From Pontiellaceae bacterium B12219 (GTDB lineage Bacteria > Verrucomicrobiota > Kiritimatiellia > Kiritimatiellales > Pontiellaceae), in contig JARNMJ010000041.1 in the NCBI GenBank assembly GCA_029432795.1, positions 1-39,925 of the forward strand: 39,925 nucleotides of DNA. Reading direction: 5' to 3'. The notes under the pieces are model-generated. The model saw nothing but the letters and a program-made list of their open reading frames with translations. It searched no databases and had not been told where the DNA came from. This document shows, piece after piece, positions 39,807-39,925 of the stretch. How positions within the stretch are numbered: the first letter of the stretch is position 1; each line of letters starts with the position of its first letter. Both the position numbers and the translations under genes were made by a program.

Positions 39807-39925
39807 ATTTTCCGGTTTTGGACTGCCGCTTTTGGCTCTCCACCAAATACGGGGGCGAGGGCGGTTTTCTTTAACCACACAGGACGATGACTCTCAACCT
39901 GTAATTTTCGAAATTCTTAAATCCA

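Overview
The window reads as ordinary chromosome of an anaerobic or microaerophilic Gram-negative bacterium, most likely a member of the PVC superphylum. A Kiritimatiellota (Pontiella-like) host is my best guess. It rests on gene content (secreted glycosidase-type enzymes, [FeFe]-hydrogenases beside cytochrome bd, a lipid A-type acyltransferase and an outer-membrane efflux protein) and on the style of the intergenic repeats. No rRNA or other phylogenetic marker was compared, so the placement is inference. Genes are dense and lie on both strands in short runs. No CRISPR array, phage module or intact transposon was seen.

Layout. 1-574: no confident gene, one terminator. 575-6120: household and stress genes (TfoX-like, small membrane protein, dienelactone hydrolase, nitronate monooxygenase-like flavoprotein, acyltransferase) and a divergent HxlR/OsmC pair with a candidate operator between them. 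6159-6640: tRNA-Ser(CGA) followed by a displaced copy of its 3' end. 6637-13140: secreted and sugar-related genes (beta-helix protein, Cys-rich peptide, sugar nucleotidyltransferase, glycosidase-like protein, alkaline phosphatase, esterase). 13218-15108: tRNA-Arg, a PD-(D/E)XK nuclease with Fe-S cysteines, and a 4'-phosphopantetheinyl transferase carrying an in-frame repeat-like insertion.

15207-20959 is the most coherent system. It is a tightly overlapping set encoding a thioredoxin-like ferredoxin, a HydS-type sensory [FeFe]-hydrogenase with PAS domain, a SpoIIE/PP2C phosphatase, a second thioredoxin-like ferredoxin, a second [FeFe]-hydrogenase and the redox repressor Rex. The same 20-bp motif lies ahead of the first gene and ahead of rex. 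I read this as a hydrogen/redox-sensing switch tied to an H2-metabolising enzyme.

21141-29627: rhodanese, SleB-type hydrolase, MsrA, a UPF0210/ACT pair, a secreted LIM/DA1-like metallopeptidase, a K+ channel overlapping an outer-membrane efflux protein, and a VanZ-like protein. 29667-33844: NAD kinase, cytochrome bd oxidase (cydAB) and a VIT1/CCC1-type transporter. 33841-38142: a minus-strand run rplU-rpmA-(terminator)-obg-pxpAB fusion-pxpC, then a small membrane protein. 38379-39806: a thioredoxin-like lipoprotein, a second envelope protein sharing its C-terminal domain, and tRNA-Ala(GGC).

A second layer crosses gene boundaries. The interrupted palindrome TTCCA-N5-TGGAA occurs 15 times exactly in about 40 kb, where chance predicts about 0.04, in both coding and intergenic DNA. 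Smaller repeat families (a GCARGC...GCYTGC palindrome, a 47-bp promoter-proximal repeat, short-period intergenic repeats) are also present, and one has entered a coding sequence.
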